A DNA stretch of 64,000 nt from UBA3937 sp050951585. GTDB lineage: Bacteria > Bacillota > Peptococcia > DRI-13 > DTU073. Below are positions 1-9,500 of the stretch, piece after piece. Numbering within the stretch: the first letter of the stretch is position 1; every line of letters starts with the position of its first letter. The notes beneath the pieces are model-generated. The model was not told the DNA's origin, made no database searches, and saw only the letters and a program-made list of their open reading frames with translations. A program made the translations under genes and the position numbers. Location of the stretch: NCBI GenBank assembly GCA_050951585.1, contig JBMNJI010000003.1:140483-204482 (forward strand). Direction: 5' to 3'.

Positions 1-165
1 GCAGGAGTAAATACGGAAGAAGGGGCAACTTTGGCGGTGTCAGACTTTACCGGCTTCCAAGGTATTGAGGTGGAAACGACTGATCCCAATGCCTCGGTAA
101 CAGTGACTTTAAACGAGACGGTTGTTCCGGAAGAAGCTTTGTCCACCCAGACCTATTGCGGTTGA
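1..165 (+). pseudogene. 5' fragment of DGR variable protein 1 gene (out of frame)
   Basis: Frame 1 is open from the first base to a stop at 163-165. It encodes a stretch closely similar to the cadherin-like domain of the second variable protein (AGVNT, GATLAVS and DPNASVTVTL are shared). The homologous reading continues in another frame from about base 153 (IAVDDVIVVTVTAEDG), so one extra base near 150-154 splits the gene. The N-terminus lies outside the window. It may be real decay or a sequence error. Confidence 0.6.
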
Positions 166-2155
166 TGACGTTATTGTCGTCACGGTAACGGCCGAAGACG
201 GAGAAACGGAAGGGCAATATAAAGTAACGGTAGTACCGGTCCTGGTGACGGGCGTTAGCCTGAACAAAGAAACGGTGACGTTGGCTGTGGGGGAAGAAGA
301 AACCCTTACCGCCACTGTCTCACCAGCAGAGGCCAGCAATCAAAACGTAAGCTGGGAAAGCAGCGAGACAGATGTTGCTACTGTGGATGATAACGGGGTG
401 ATAACAGCAGTGGGTGTAGGGACGGCAACAATCACCGTGACCACAGAGGATGGCAATAAGACTGATACTTGTGGGGTAACGGTTAATCCTGCTCCGATCG
501 ATGATTTTACCTATACCGGAGATGACGGAACCAGTGCTACTTTCATGTGGACGGCGGCAGATGGAGCGACAAGTATCAAGATTGAGCAGTCCGGATATAA
601 CAGTGCTTATGAAACATGGACGGAATGGACAACGGCATATACCGCGCCGATAGAGGCTGCGGCAAATACGGCAACAGTAGTAGGCTTAACAGCGGGGGAA
701 AGATACAAATTTAAACTGCTGGTTACCGGCGGCAATAATGCGGGGGATTCTAATGAAGCAGATGTGACAATGAGTATAGATGATAAAGCGGCTAGCTATG
801 GAGCTTCCTGGACTAGCGGAGCTGATACAAATATGACGAGACTAGGGGGTGCCGAGGGCAAAACAGCTGGGGCACACTTTAACGACTTTGCGCCCTGGAG
901 TGGGATGGAACGTCGCACTATCGATGGACAGGTCATGGTAGAGCTCCCGAAATTTTATTACAAGCATACTTATGCAGACGGAGTGCATGAATTTTGGGTG
1001 GCTGATGGACCGGCGGAAGGATTTAAGCTGCATCCGGCCTTTATCCGCACAGGGGTAGAAAAGGAATATATTTACATGGGGGCATATAAAGCGAGCTTAG
1101 GCCGGAATCAAGCTGATACCGCCGATGCTTTGGCTTCCGTATCTGGGGCGCTTCCTGCCGTATCGAAAAATATAACCCAGTTCAGAACGTTAGCGGAGGC
1201 TAGGGGGCAGGGATGGACCCTTGCTGATGCGCTGACTCGTAATGCGGTAGCTTTACTGTATCTTGTGGAATATGCGGATACAGATAGTCAAAACACTACC
1301 GTTGGCATTGGCAAGGGGATTACGGAATTAAGGTATACTGCTGATGATAAAGTAACAGACATTGTTCTGGAAGATGAAATTCAAAATAATGATAAGCTTA
1401 TTGTTTCTTACGCTAATACAGGTAGGTATTATGATGTTGGACAGATTATCGATGTAGGAACAGAGCTGGGAAAAAGGGATATATGGAAAAATCGGATGAT
1501 AACGGAAGTAGAAACGGTGGATGATAATACCACAATCACGGTGACTGGTGGTGAAAAACCCGGCACAGCAGAAGAAAATCATATTCTCTATCACGTAGGA
1601 CAAAAAACCGGCGGGTGCGATGAATTAGACGGGGTTTCCGGGAGTGCGACCAAGTATTCTGATGGGGAGACGCCGGGGATAGACGGCAAAGTATCGGTTA
1701 GCTACCGAGGATTGGAGGATCTGTGGGGCAACGTGTGGGAGTTTGTGGATGGAATTAATATCAAAAACAGGTTTGCTGATAATATAGAAGAGATAGAAAG
1801 ACAGCCTTATGTGGCTGATCATGGTTTTGTCAGTAATAAGTTTAGTGAGCCCTATAAGGCTTCCGGAATTATTTTGCCCTCTGGCAAAGGATATGTGCGT
1901 GATTTTGCTTGTTCCGGTGATGCGGACTGGCTCTTGATGCCTTCAGCAGCGGGGGGAACGGGTACAAGTTCTAGTACCTATATACCTGATTATTTCTATC
2001 AAAACTGGAATGGGAGCACCTCAGACAAGGTGGCCCTGGTGGGTGGTCGCTGGAGGGATGGTGGGTCTCCTGCCGGCCTGTTCGACTGGGATGTTGCTCA
2101 TACCTCTTATAATGCGCACCTGTATGTGGGTGCCCGTGCCCTTCTAATACCGTAA
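122..2155 (+). CDS. DGR variable protein 1: Big2-FN3-FGE/C-type-lectin-like surface protein
   Basis: The called frame opens at 122, but homology to variable protein 2 starts only near 153, so the true gene starts upstream of the window. Domains in order: end of a cadherin-like beta-sandwich (about residues 11-40), a bacterial Ig-like group 2 domain (44-122), a fibronectin III-like domain (128-218), and an FGE-sulfatase/C-type-lectin-like domain (from about 225) with the hallmark GLEDLWGNVWEFVDG. The last 40 residues are the variable repeat. It is probably a surface-displayed binding protein diversified by a DGR. The downstream hairpin, TR and RT remnant form cassette 1. VR1 differs from TR1 by a codon and several non-adenine bases, so this copy seems frozen or derived from an older template. 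Confidence 0.8.
   Translation: MFRKKLCPPRPIAVDDVIVVTVTAEDGETEGQYKVTVVPVLVTGVSLNKETVTLAVGEEETLTATVSPAEASNQNVSWESSETDVATVDDNGVITAVGVGTATITVTTEDGNKTDTCGVTVNPAPIDDFTYTGDDGTSATFMWTAADGATSIKIEQSGYNSAYETWTEWTTAYTAPIEAAANTATVVGLTAGERYKFKLLVTGGNNAGDSNEADVTMSIDDKAASYGASWTSGADTNMTRLGGAEGKTAGAHFNDFAPWSGMERRTIDGQVMVELPKFYYKHTYADGVHEFWVADGPAEGFKLHPAFIRTGVEKEYIYMGAYKASLGRNQADTADALASVSGALPAVSKNITQFRTLAEARGQGWTLADALTRNAVALLYLVEYADTDSQNTTVGIGKGITELRYTADDKVTDIVLEDEIQNNDKLIVSYANTGRYYDVGQIIDVGTELGKRDIWKNRMITEVETVDDNTTITVTGGEKPGTAEENHILYHVGQKTGGCDELDGVSGSATKYSDGETPGIDGKVSVSYRGLEDLWGNVWEFVDGINIKNRFADNIEEIERQPYVADHGFVSNKFSEPYKASGIILPSGKGYVRDFACSGDADWLLMPSAAGGTGTSSSTYIPDYFYQNWNGSTSDKVALVGGRWRDGGSPAGLFDWDVAHTSYNAHLYVGARALLIP
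2030..2140 (+). repeat. DGR variable repeat VR1
   Basis: These 111 bases at the 3' end of variable protein 1 align with TR1 (2324-2431). Bases between the variable codons match TR1 rather than TR2: GTG and GTGGGT where cassette 2 has GTT and GTTGGC, and GGCCTG where it has GGGTTG. About twelve changes sit at template adenines. VR1 also has one extra codon and about five changes at non-adenine positions. Confidence 0.8.
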
Positions 2156-2174
2156 GGCCGTTTTAGCGGGGGAC

Positions 2175-2193
2175 CGGGGGCGGCCAGCCCCCG
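2175..2193 (+). other. DGR hairpin downstream of VR1
   Basis: A perfect 7-bp GC stem, CGGGGGC/GCCCCCG, with a 5-nt loop GGCCA lies about 20 bp after the stop codon of variable protein 1. A longer alternative pairing (2165-2172 with 2188-2195) is possible. DGRs typically carry such a hairpin or cruciform just after the VR, where it promotes target recognition. A counterpart with the same geometry lies after VR2. Confidence 0.7.
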
Positions 2194-2274
2194 CTATGTC
2201 GCACGATCGGAGCGGGCAAAAAGAAGGATTTCAGGCAGGTTAGAGAGAACAAAAGAACAAAATAGATTAAGATT

Positions 2275-2304
2275 GCTTGCAATTTCGAAATTCGTATTGC
2301 AAGC
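2275..2304 (+). repeat. Inverted repeat just upstream of TR1
   Basis: GCTTGCAAT and ATTGCAAGC form a perfect 9-bp inverted repeat with a 12-nt loop, ending 19 bp before TR1. The same arms occur before TR2 at 10679-10707. It may be a 5' structure of the template RNA or a terminator-like element; it has no T-run. Confidence 0.6.
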
Positions 2305-2323
2305 TGGGGGTACGAGGTGAAGG

Positions 2324-2431
2324 GTGGCCCTGGTGGGTGGTAACTGGAATAATGGAACTAATGCCGGCCTGTTCAACTGGAATGTTAATAATACCTCTTC
2401 TGCTGCGAACCTGAATGTGGGCGCCCGTGCC
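2324..2431 (+). repeat. DGR template repeat TR1
   Basis: These 108 bases are rich in AAC/AAT codons where VR1 has other residues, the usual layout of an adenine-mutagenesis template. It lies between the VR1 hairpin and the RT remnant. One codon position is GCT where TR2 has AAT, and it is one codon shorter than VR1, so it is not the direct parent of present VR1. Confidence 0.8.
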
Positions 2432-2570
2432 TTCGTTTGAAGTAAAATATATTTATTGCACTTCGTATTCCCGACCGCTTGGTCAAAAATGAGACGCCGT
2501 AAACGGCACGGTTTAGTAGGTTTATTCTCGAAAAACCGTGAAGGCAAACGAAGGGAAAAGGATGGGATAA
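2432..2570 (+). other. TR1-RT spacer with conserved hairpins
   Basis: This spacer is nearly identical to the one between TR2 and the RT of cassette 2, whereas the VR-to-TR regions have diverged more. It contains CACGGTTT/AAACCGTG (2507-2514 with 2533-2540) and a small GACC/GGTC stem (2473-2484). In studied DGRs the RNA downstream of TR is needed to prime cDNA synthesis, so this is a candidate for that function. No convincing protein is encoded. Confidence 0.5.
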
Positions 2571-3298
2571 ATGAAAAGACAGGGATTCACTATGCTTTGC
2601 AGGCAGTAAAGAAGTGGCTGAAAGAGGACCGCAAGCATACTAAATATTGCGTTTAAATGGATATTGTGAAGTTTTATCCTTCTGTAGACAAGGAAGTATT
2701 AAAGGAGCAGTTCCGAAGAAAAATCAAGGATAGGGATACCTTGTGGTTGATTGATACCATCATTGACAGTCATAAGTCGGGGTTACCCATTGGCAATTAT
2801 ACCAGTCAGTGGTTCAGCAATTTTTATCTGGAGGATTTTGACCATTATGTGAAGGAAACGCTCGGGGTAAAATATTATGTACGGTATATGGACGATTTTT
2901 GTTTGTTTGGCAACAACAAGAAAAAGCTGCATCAGGCGAGGAAAAAGGCGGAGCAATACTTAAACGAGGTGTTGCATGTACGGGTAAAGGATAATTGGCA
3001 GCTTTTTCGGGTGGATGACCGCGGTGTTGATTTTGTGGGGTACAGAACATTCCGGGATTATTGTCTGCTTAGGAAGAGTACTTCATTGCGGATAGCACGC
3101 CGAACCCGTAAGATGCGGGCAAGGGGAAAGCCGGTGTTCAAGGATGCCGCGGTCGTGATGAGTTACCGGGGCTGGTTGAAGCATAGCAATGCCCATAATT
3201 TTATGCGGAAGCATCTTTTGACGGTGGGGAAAACTCAAAAACTGAAACAGATCATCAGTGCAGAAAGCAAAAAGAACCTTGAGGGGTTCTTTTTTTAA
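2571..3298 (+). pseudogene. DGR reverse transcriptase, cassette 1 (inactivated)
   Basis: The start at 2571 (MKRQG) is that of the intact RT at 10974. A 337-bp segment present there is missing, with one copy of the flanking 7-mer AGGGATT left at the junction. This deletes RT residues of about 6-117 and shifts the frame. A TAA at 2654-2656 replaces the lysine codon before motif A. From ATG 2657 an open frame of 213 residues keeps motif A (DIVKFYPS), LPIGNYTSQ and the YMDD box. Without its N-terminal region the product is unlikely to be active; the intact RT could act in trans. Confidence 0.85.
3272..3297 (+). terminator. Terminator at the end of the cassette 1 RT
   Basis: AAGAACC (3272-3278) pairs with GGTTCTT across a short loop and is followed by a run of Ts. 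The hairpin overlaps the last codons of the RT reading frame, as it does in cassette 2. Confidence 0.7.
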
Positions 3299-3395
3299 TG
3301 GGAAGCGTTGTAAGCGCTTGCATTCACTCGAACAGAATTTGAGGAATAGTTTTTTAAAATTTACACATACTAATATTAAAAGGCTGTCACAAACA

Positions 3396-3424
3396 TTGAC
3401 AAGGATAGTATAATAAAGTATAGT
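3396..3424 (+). promoter_or_regulatory. Putative sigma-A promoter of the AbiE-like operon
   Basis: TTGACA (3396-3401) and TATAGT (3419-3424) are 17 bp apart, 24 bp before the antitoxin start. Confidence 0.55.
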
Positions 3425-3447
3425 GAGGGTGAAAGAAGGTGACTGAT

Positions 3448-4065
3448 ATGGAAATAATACAAAATCTTAAAAAAGCATATGGCGATAATGAACCTATTTT
3501 GTTAAATGAAGTTAATATTGCCGGTATGAATAAAGTGTACATTAGACAGGTATTTACCCGCTTGGTTAAACGAGGGCGATTGGAACGTTTTGGACAAGGG
3601 GTGTATTATATTCCGAAGATGACGTCACTTGGGAAGTCCCGACTTAGTGCAAAAAAGGTATATGAGAAAAAATATATTTGTAATGAAAAAAAAGTATATG
3701 GTTTTTATGCCGGGCTGATCCTTGAAAATGCAATCGGCCTTACTACACAGGTACCCAATATTGTGGAAATAGTAACGAATAATGAGGGGTCAAGACGTAG
3801 AGAAGTGATGGTAGGAAAGCAAAAGGTCAGGTTGCGTAAATCAAATGTAAAAATTACAGAGCGGAATGCAAGAATCCTGCAGTTCCTTGACTTGATGAAT
3901 CGTATTGATTTAAAGAATATGCCCGAGGAGTCAAAAGACAAATTAAAAAGTTTTGTAAAGGAGAAGAAGCTAAAAAGGGAGGAAGTCTTTTTATATGTGA
4001 CGAAATTTCCTTCACGTACGGCAAAAAACATGATTGAAAGTGGGGTTATTAATGAACTTACATAA
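3448..4065 (+). CDS. AbiEi-like antitoxin (DUF6088-type), type IV TA system
   Basis: This 205-residue protein resembles AbiEi/DUF6088 antitoxins: an N-terminal winged-helix part (about residues 1-55, ending GRLERFGQGVYY) followed by a C-terminal antitoxin domain. Such antitoxins repress their own promoter and counter the partner nucleotidyltransferase. The ATG at 3448 has AAGGTG six bases upstream and is preferred to the GTG at 3439. The stop overlaps the start of the toxin gene, as expected for a coupled TA operon. Base use is more AT-rich than the ribosomal genes, which fits acquisition by transfer. The family assignment rests on recognition of the sequence. Confidence 0.75.
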   Translation: MEIIQNLKKAYGDNEPILLNEVNIAGMNKVYIRQVFTRLVKRGRLERFGQGVYYIPKMTSLGKSRLSAKKVYEKKYICNEKKVYGFYAGLILENAIGLTTQVPNIVEIVTNNEGSRRREVMVGKQKVRLRKSNVKITERNARILQFLDLMNRIDLKNMPEESKDKLKSFVKEKKLKREEVFLYVTKFPSRTAKNMIESGVINELT

Positions 4066-4963
4066 AAACAAAGGATTGTTTGAGCAGATTATTGAAATTG
4101 TAGCGGAAGAAAAGGGGATAAATGCAGCGATTATAGAAAAGGACTATTTTGTAACTTATATTTTAAAAGAATTGGTTGCAAGAGAATCAGCAATTATATT
4201 TAAAGGGGGCACATCGTTATCTAAGTGCTACAAATTAATAGAACGATTTTCGGAAGATATTGATTTAAATTATGATAATGGAATAGAGAAAACAACTGAA
4301 GGTATGAGAAAGAAATTCACGCAAACAGTTATTGAGACAATAGAAAACTGTGGGATGGAACTTTGCAATCAGGGAGAAATCCGTAGTCGTGGGGAGTTCA
4401 ATAAGTTTGTAATAAATTATAATTCAGAATATACTACCGGATTACTAAAAGCTCATCTTATTGTAGAAACGGCGATGTTAATTCGTTCTTTTCCGACAGA
4501 GAATATGAATGCGGACTGTTATATTTATCAGTATCTAAAGAAACAAAAATTAGATGATGTGATAACGCAGTACCAGTTGGAGCCGTTTAAAGTGAAAGTG
4601 CAGACTATGGAAAGAACTTTTGTGGAGAAGGTATTTGCTGTTTGTGATTATTATTTAAACGATAATTCGAGAGAACATTCAAGGCATTTATATGATTTAT
4701 ATAAGTTATATTCAAAAGTAAAAATGGATGGGAATTTGTCTGAACTTATAGAGAGGGTCCGTAAGGTTAGAAGTAAAAGTAAAATTTGCTTATCTGCACA
4801 GGAGGGATGTTCTGTAAATAGCATATTGGGAGAAATTATCAAGAAAGATTTTTACAAGAAGGACTACGAGGAAAATACAAGGGATTTGTTATTTGAAGAA
4901 GCTAGTTATAATGTGGTCATAGAGAGTTTATGGAAAATTATAGAACTAGGGATTTTTTCGTAG
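4052..4963 (+). CDS. AbiEii/AbiGii-like nucleotidyltransferase toxin
   Basis: This 303-residue protein has the AbiEii nucleotidyltransferase signature: FKGGTSLSK at about residues 50-58, then the catalytic acidic motif SEDIDL at about 68-73. Toxins of this family transfer nucleotides and arrest growth, giving phage resistance by abortive infection. The ATG at 4052 lies within the antitoxin gene (14-bp overlap); an in-frame TTG at 4034 is less likely. The pair sits between two DGR cassettes in an AT-rich accessory block. Confidence 0.8.
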   Translation: MNLHKNKGLFEQIIEIVAEEKGINAAIIEKDYFVTYILKELVARESAIIFKGGTSLSKCYKLIERFSEDIDLNYDNGIEKTTEGMRKKFTQTVIETIENCGMELCNQGEIRSRGEFNKFVINYNSEYTTGLLKAHLIVETAMLIRSFPTENMNADCYIYQYLKKQKLDDVITQYQLEPFKVKVQTMERTFVEKVFAVCDYYLNDNSREHSRHLYDLYKLYSKVKMDGNLSELIERVRKVRSKSKICLSAQEGCSVNSILGEIIKKDFYKKDYEENTRDLLFEEASYNVVIESLWKIIELGIFS

Positions 4964-5190
4964 GAACAAGGCAAACGAAGCTCCGTAAGCGCTCAATATT
5001 CGGGTGCCTCGTCAGCACTAAAAACCTATGAGACAATACCTCCATGAACTACAGTAAAGGAGGCATCATGGCTAAGATGTTCTTCCGTTTCTGCTTCAAG
5101 CATCTGCTCTATTGTCCCGCAAATAGCCTCTTTAGCTTTGTCTGGATGTCGCCGGTGTTTTTACACTCTTTCATTTGAGAAAATGATGGA
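4964..5190. other. Intergenic accessory stretch with transposase scrap
   Basis: No intact gene is visible. The only recognisable content is the IS256-like fragment at 5070-5165 on the minus strand. Confidence 0.5.
5070..5165 (-). mobile_element. Remnant of an IS256-family transposase
   Basis: Read on the minus strand, two frames give NTGDIQTKLK and then KEAICGTIEQMLEAE followed by TEEHLSHD. This matches the N-terminal part of IS256-type transposases (DIQTK, MLEAEMEEHLGY). The reading is frameshifted and stops at once. No inverted repeats or target duplication were found, so only a scrap remains. Confidence 0.5.
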
Positions 5191-5451
5191 GTGACTTCAT
5201 TCGGCTGGATCGAAAAGCGGCCGGGCTATAAATTTGCCCAAAACCCAAAACTGCGGGAATTGAATTATCAGGCTTTGGCAAGGGGGTGGTTTAGTTCGGG
5301 AATTACATTAGGGGGCTTTGCTTTGAAAATAGGCGAAGCCCTTTTTCCGGATAAAAATAAGTATAAAAAAGCAGGAAATATCGAATTAGTCGCGAAAAGA
5401 ATAAATAGCAATAATCCAGTTGAAGATTCCAGAAGGGGAATTAAAACATAG
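5191..5451 (+). CDS. Hypothetical protein, 86 residues (possibly a gene fragment)
   Basis: An open frame starts at a GTG with no clear ribosome binding site. The product is basic, with a central weakly hydrophobic stretch (GWFSSGITLGGFALKIGEAL, about residues 33-52). No family is recognised. Its position after a transposase remnant and the weak start suggest the 3' end of a broken gene. Confidence 0.3.
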   Translation: MTSFGWIEKRPGYKFAQNPKLRELNYQALARGWFSSGITLGGFALKIGEALFPDKNKYKKAGNIELVAKRINSNNPVEDSRRGIKT

Positions 5452-5495
5452 ATAAAAAACTATATTTACTAAGAGTTGGGGAGGTTATGAATCTA

Positions 5496-6287
5496 ATGCA
5501 TAAGAAAAAACTGCGGCAGATCTCGTTGCTGCTCTTTTTTACTTTTCTTTTGAACCTTTGTGTTCCTTGTTTTTCTGTTCAGGCGGAGGTAATATTTTTG
5601 TCGGATGCTCCGATAGAAAAAGGGATCTTTTCCGCGTCTGAAGACTCCGGTGTAAAGGAAGTCTCTTTTGGTGATACTGCCGGACATTGGGCGGAAAATG
5701 GGATCAAGGCTTGGGCGGCTCGTGAGCTGGTGGGCGGCTATCCCGACGGCACTTTCCGCCCGGACAGCCCGATTACACGGGCAGAGTTCCTGACCTTGGT
5801 TAATCGTGCCTTTGGCTATACGGCAGCCGGACAGGGAGCCGGGGGGATGAATACCGCAGTTGATTCCAGTGGGTCATTTTGGGGTGCGTACAAAGACATT
5901 GCCGTCACCGATTGGTATGCCGGGGAAATTGCCAAAGCGGCGGCAGTAGGCTACCTCGGTGGTTACCCAGACGGCACGGTAAAACCGCAGAATCCGATTA
6001 CCAGGCAGGAAGCCGCGGCGCTTTTTGCCAAGATCTTGCCGCCAGCAAACTTTGGTAAAGATAAAAACAAAGATAGCAATAATGATACAGTTGATAGTCT
6101 CTCTGATACTAAAGTAAAATTTGTTGACCAAGCCCAGATCCCCGCGTGGAGCCAAGCCGCTATTGCCGCGGCAGTGAGCGGCGGCTACATGAATGGGTAT
6201 CCCGACGGTACCTTTCAGCCGGCTAAGCCCATTACCCGGGCGGAGGCGGTCGCTGTTTTAGAACGGGCAGTCGGGCACACTCTATAA
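5496..6287 (+). CDS. N-terminal part of DGR variable protein 2: signal peptide and three SLH domains
   Basis: This 263-residue product has a signal peptide (hydrophobic core about residues 8-28, likely cleavage after SVQA) and three S-layer homology domains (about 55-107, 127-178 and 205-258), each with the GGYPDGT/NGYPDGT and ITRAE/ITRQE motifs. SLH domains bind pyruvylated secondary cell-wall polymer. ATG 5496 has a better spacing to GGGGAGG than ATG 5487. The frame stops at 6285-6287, but the next frame continues with Y-N-R-A-G-T-Y-G-P, the usual sequel in SLH/beta-helix proteins. The original gene therefore ran on to 10523 and is interrupted by a one-base insertion near 6280. Confidence 0.8.
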   Translation: MHKKKLRQISLLLFFTFLLNLCVPCFSVQAEVIFLSDAPIEKGIFSASEDSGVKEVSFGDTAGHWAENGIKAWAARELVGGYPDGTFRPDSPITRAEFLTLVNRAFGYTAAGQGAGGMNTAVDSSGSFWGAYKDIAVTDWYAGEIAKAAAVGYLGGYPDGTVKPQNPITRQEAAALFAKILPPANFGKDKNKDSNNDTVDSLSDTKVKFVDQAQIPAWSQAAIAAAVSGGYMNGYPDGTFQPAKPITRAEAVAVLERAVGHTL

Positions 6288-6561
6288 CCGTGCCGGTACA
6301 TACGGGCCCTTTCAGGGAACGGCCCTACTGGAAGGCAACGTGACCGTCAACACCCCCGGGGTCACTCTGCAAAACACGACCATTACCGGAAATCTCTACC
6401 TCACCGAAGGGATCGGGGCGGGAGACGTTACTTTAGATAATGTCACGGTTCAAGGAACAACGAAAATAAGCGGGGGCAGCAGTAACAGTATTCATCTGCT
6501 GAATACCACTGTAGGGGCTGTCTTGTCAATGTGCCGAGCCGAAACCTTGTCCGTCTATTAG
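6286..6561 (+). pseudogene. Beta-helix-like linker fragment of variable protein 2
   Basis: The frame open from about 6283 to 6561 encodes repetitive segments (LQNTTITGNLYLTEGIG, GDVTLDNVTVQGT) typical of the right-handed repeat region after SLH domains. It stops at 6559-6561. The homologous reading shifts frame near 6520 into the long ORF that follows (LVNVPSRN), consistent with loss of one base. Confidence 0.6.
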
Positions 6562-9500
6562 CGCAAGGCAGTACGGCGGTAGGCACCTTAGAAGCCAGGA
6601 CACCGGCCAGACTGGAGGAAAAAGGAATTACAGGCTCCGGCTTTACCAAGGTGGTTGTTAATACACAGCAAGCAATTATCGCACAGGGAGGCAACCCCCA
6701 ACAAAGTTCTACTATCACCGTAGAACTCTTGGGTCAATTTGGCGATATAGAAGTACAGTCTGCCGCAGCTCAAATTAACCTACAAGAAGGCAGTATTCAA
6801 AATCTTATCCTAGCTTCCACAGCCCAAGCTGCCCAAATCAATCTGGCGGCTCAGACCGGCATTAATACCTTGGTTGCCGAGACGCCCGCCATCGTACAGG
6901 GGCAGGGAACTGTCGAAATGCTTGAAGCCAACGTGGACGGCGTAGTGATTGAGGCACCGGCGAAGAAGGTGTTCCTTGCAGACGGCGTTCAGGCTAACGT
7001 TGCCGGGAAAACCATCACCGAAGGCTATAAATATGTTGAACCGAAAAAGAAAAAAAGCAAGGATGCTTCTTTAAGCGACTTAGCGGTAAATGGGAAAAAA
7101 GTAGAGGGCTTTGCCCCCGATACTTTGGATTATACGGTAGTATTGCCATACGGAACTGAAAAAGCACCGGTTGTCACCGCTACCGCATGCCATGCTAAGG
7201 CACAAGTGGAAATAACGCAAGCCACGGGCTTAACAGCTCTGAATAATACCGCCACTGTACTGGTAACCGCCGAAAGCGGCGCCACCCGGGAGTATACGGT
7301 AAGCTTTACTGTTGCCTTGGATTCTGCGAAAGCTATCACTGGCTTTAAATTTGAATCCTCGCAAAATGACTTGGGGGCTGAAGACGTAATCGGCACCATC
7401 GACGAAACGGCAAAAACGATTACGGCAACCGTACCTTATGGGACTGGCGTAACTTCCTTAACGCCGACCATTACCCATACCGGAGTGAGCATTTCCCCTG
7501 AGTCGGGGATTGCTCAAGACTTCACTAATTCGGTAACTACTCCGGTAAAATATACCGTAACAGCCGCCAATGGGACAACGGCAGTTTATGACATAACCGT
7601 ATATATTGCACTAAATGACGAGGTGCGCCTAAGTAAATTTGAAATAGGCGGTCAAGATGTAAAAGAATCAGCAGGAGTAAATACGGATGCAGGGGCAACT
7701 TTGGCAGTATCGAATTTCACTAATTTTAAGGGTATCGCGGTACAAGCGATCGATCCTAATGCCTCGGTGACAGTTACTCTAAAAAGGGGCGAAACCGAGA
7801 CGACTGTTACTGATTTAGCAACTCAGGCTATTGTGGCTAACGATGTCATTATCGTCACGGTAACGGCTGAAGACGGGACAACGAAAGGAAGATATAAAGT
7901 AACGGTAGTACCAGTAACGGTGACCAGTGTAAGCTTGAATAAATCGGAGACCACATTACAGGTAGGGGCATCGGAAACCTTAACGGCGACCATAGCGCCT
8001 ATTGATGCGACAAATAAGAAGGTGAATTGGAGTAGTAGCGATGACGCGATTGCTACGGTAGTTGATGGGGTAGTAACGGCGGTAGGTGCCGGTACAGCAA
8101 CAATTACCGTAACTACAGAGGACGGAAACAAGACCGCGGACTGTGCGGTATCTGTAAAAGCCTCGGTAACCTTTACGGTAACAGATGTTAGTAAGGCTCC
8201 AATATCCGGAGCTACAGTAAACCTTGATGAAGAAAGCATTACTACGGGTGCAGATGGAACCGCTGTATTTTCCGCTCTTGGTGGTTCACATGCCTACACT
8301 GTGACGGCTACCGGATATAATGAGGCAACAGGGACGATAAATGTAGCAGGTACTGCAGTAGCAGTAAATGAAACAGTAACTCTGGCTAAGTCCACCTACT
8401 CTGTAACCTTTAGTGCAGAAGGAAGCGGAACATTAACAGCAAAAGTGGATGATACGGCGATTACTTCCGGTGCGCTAATAGAACACGGTAAAGATATTGT
8501 CTTTACGGCGGCACCGAATACAGGATATAGGGTACAAGCATGGAAATTAGATGGCAGTGTCTTAGGAGAAGAAAAAACAACCAGCTATACTTTAACAAAT
8601 CTACAAGCAGCAGCAACAGTAACAGTGATATTTGAGTTAATTCCGACCTATACCGTGACCTATAACGGAAACGGTAGCACGGGAGGCACTGCGCCTACTG
8701 ACGAGGGCGCATATCAAGAGGGAGCAAACGTAACTGTATTAGGTGAGGATGACCCGCCCACACAAACAGGCTATACCTTTGCCGGGTGGAATACTGCGGC
8801 TGATGGCAGTGGGACAGCTTATGCGGCAGATGATACCTTTACCATGGGCACAGCTGATGTTACTCTGTATGCCCAGTGGACAATTGCTGACTTTGCCGCT
8901 GATGAAAACGATGTATTTGGAACAACCGCAACTTTCACTTGGTCGGCGGCGATAGGGGCATCAAGCATTAAGATACAACAATTGACAGACGAAGGAAGTA
9001 CTTGGGCAGATGCCACAACTTTAGGAGAATTATCCTTGGATGCTACTACAGCCGTCGTAACAGGGCTAACTAAAAATACAGCCTATCAATTTAAACTGGT
9101 CGTTAACGGGGGAACTACTGCTGGCGAATCTAACTCCATAAGCGTAACAACAAAGGCAGCGGCAATGTACGGGGCTTCTTGGGATAGCAAAAAAACTATT
9201 AATACCACAGAAATGGAAAGGCTGGGGGATGCCGTAGAGGCGGACAATCCGGGATTTGTAGGGTATTTTGATAATTATGCTCCTTGGAGTGGGATGAAGC
9301 GTTGCACTATGGATGAGCAAGTAATGGTAACGATCCCGAAATTCTATTACAAGCATACTTATGCAGACGGAGTGCACCAATTCTGGGTGGCTGATGGGCC
9401 TCTTGAAACTGAAGGATTTGCTCTACATCCAGCCTTTAGGCGGGCAGGGGAAGAAAAGGAATGTATTTATATGGGAGCATATAAGGCGAGCATTGACACC

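Noticed and set aside
2194..2547. 117-codon minus-strand ORF over TR1, with a counterpart at 10594-10950
   Set aside because: It is the reverse of the template repeat and spacer, without a ribosome binding site or known similarity.
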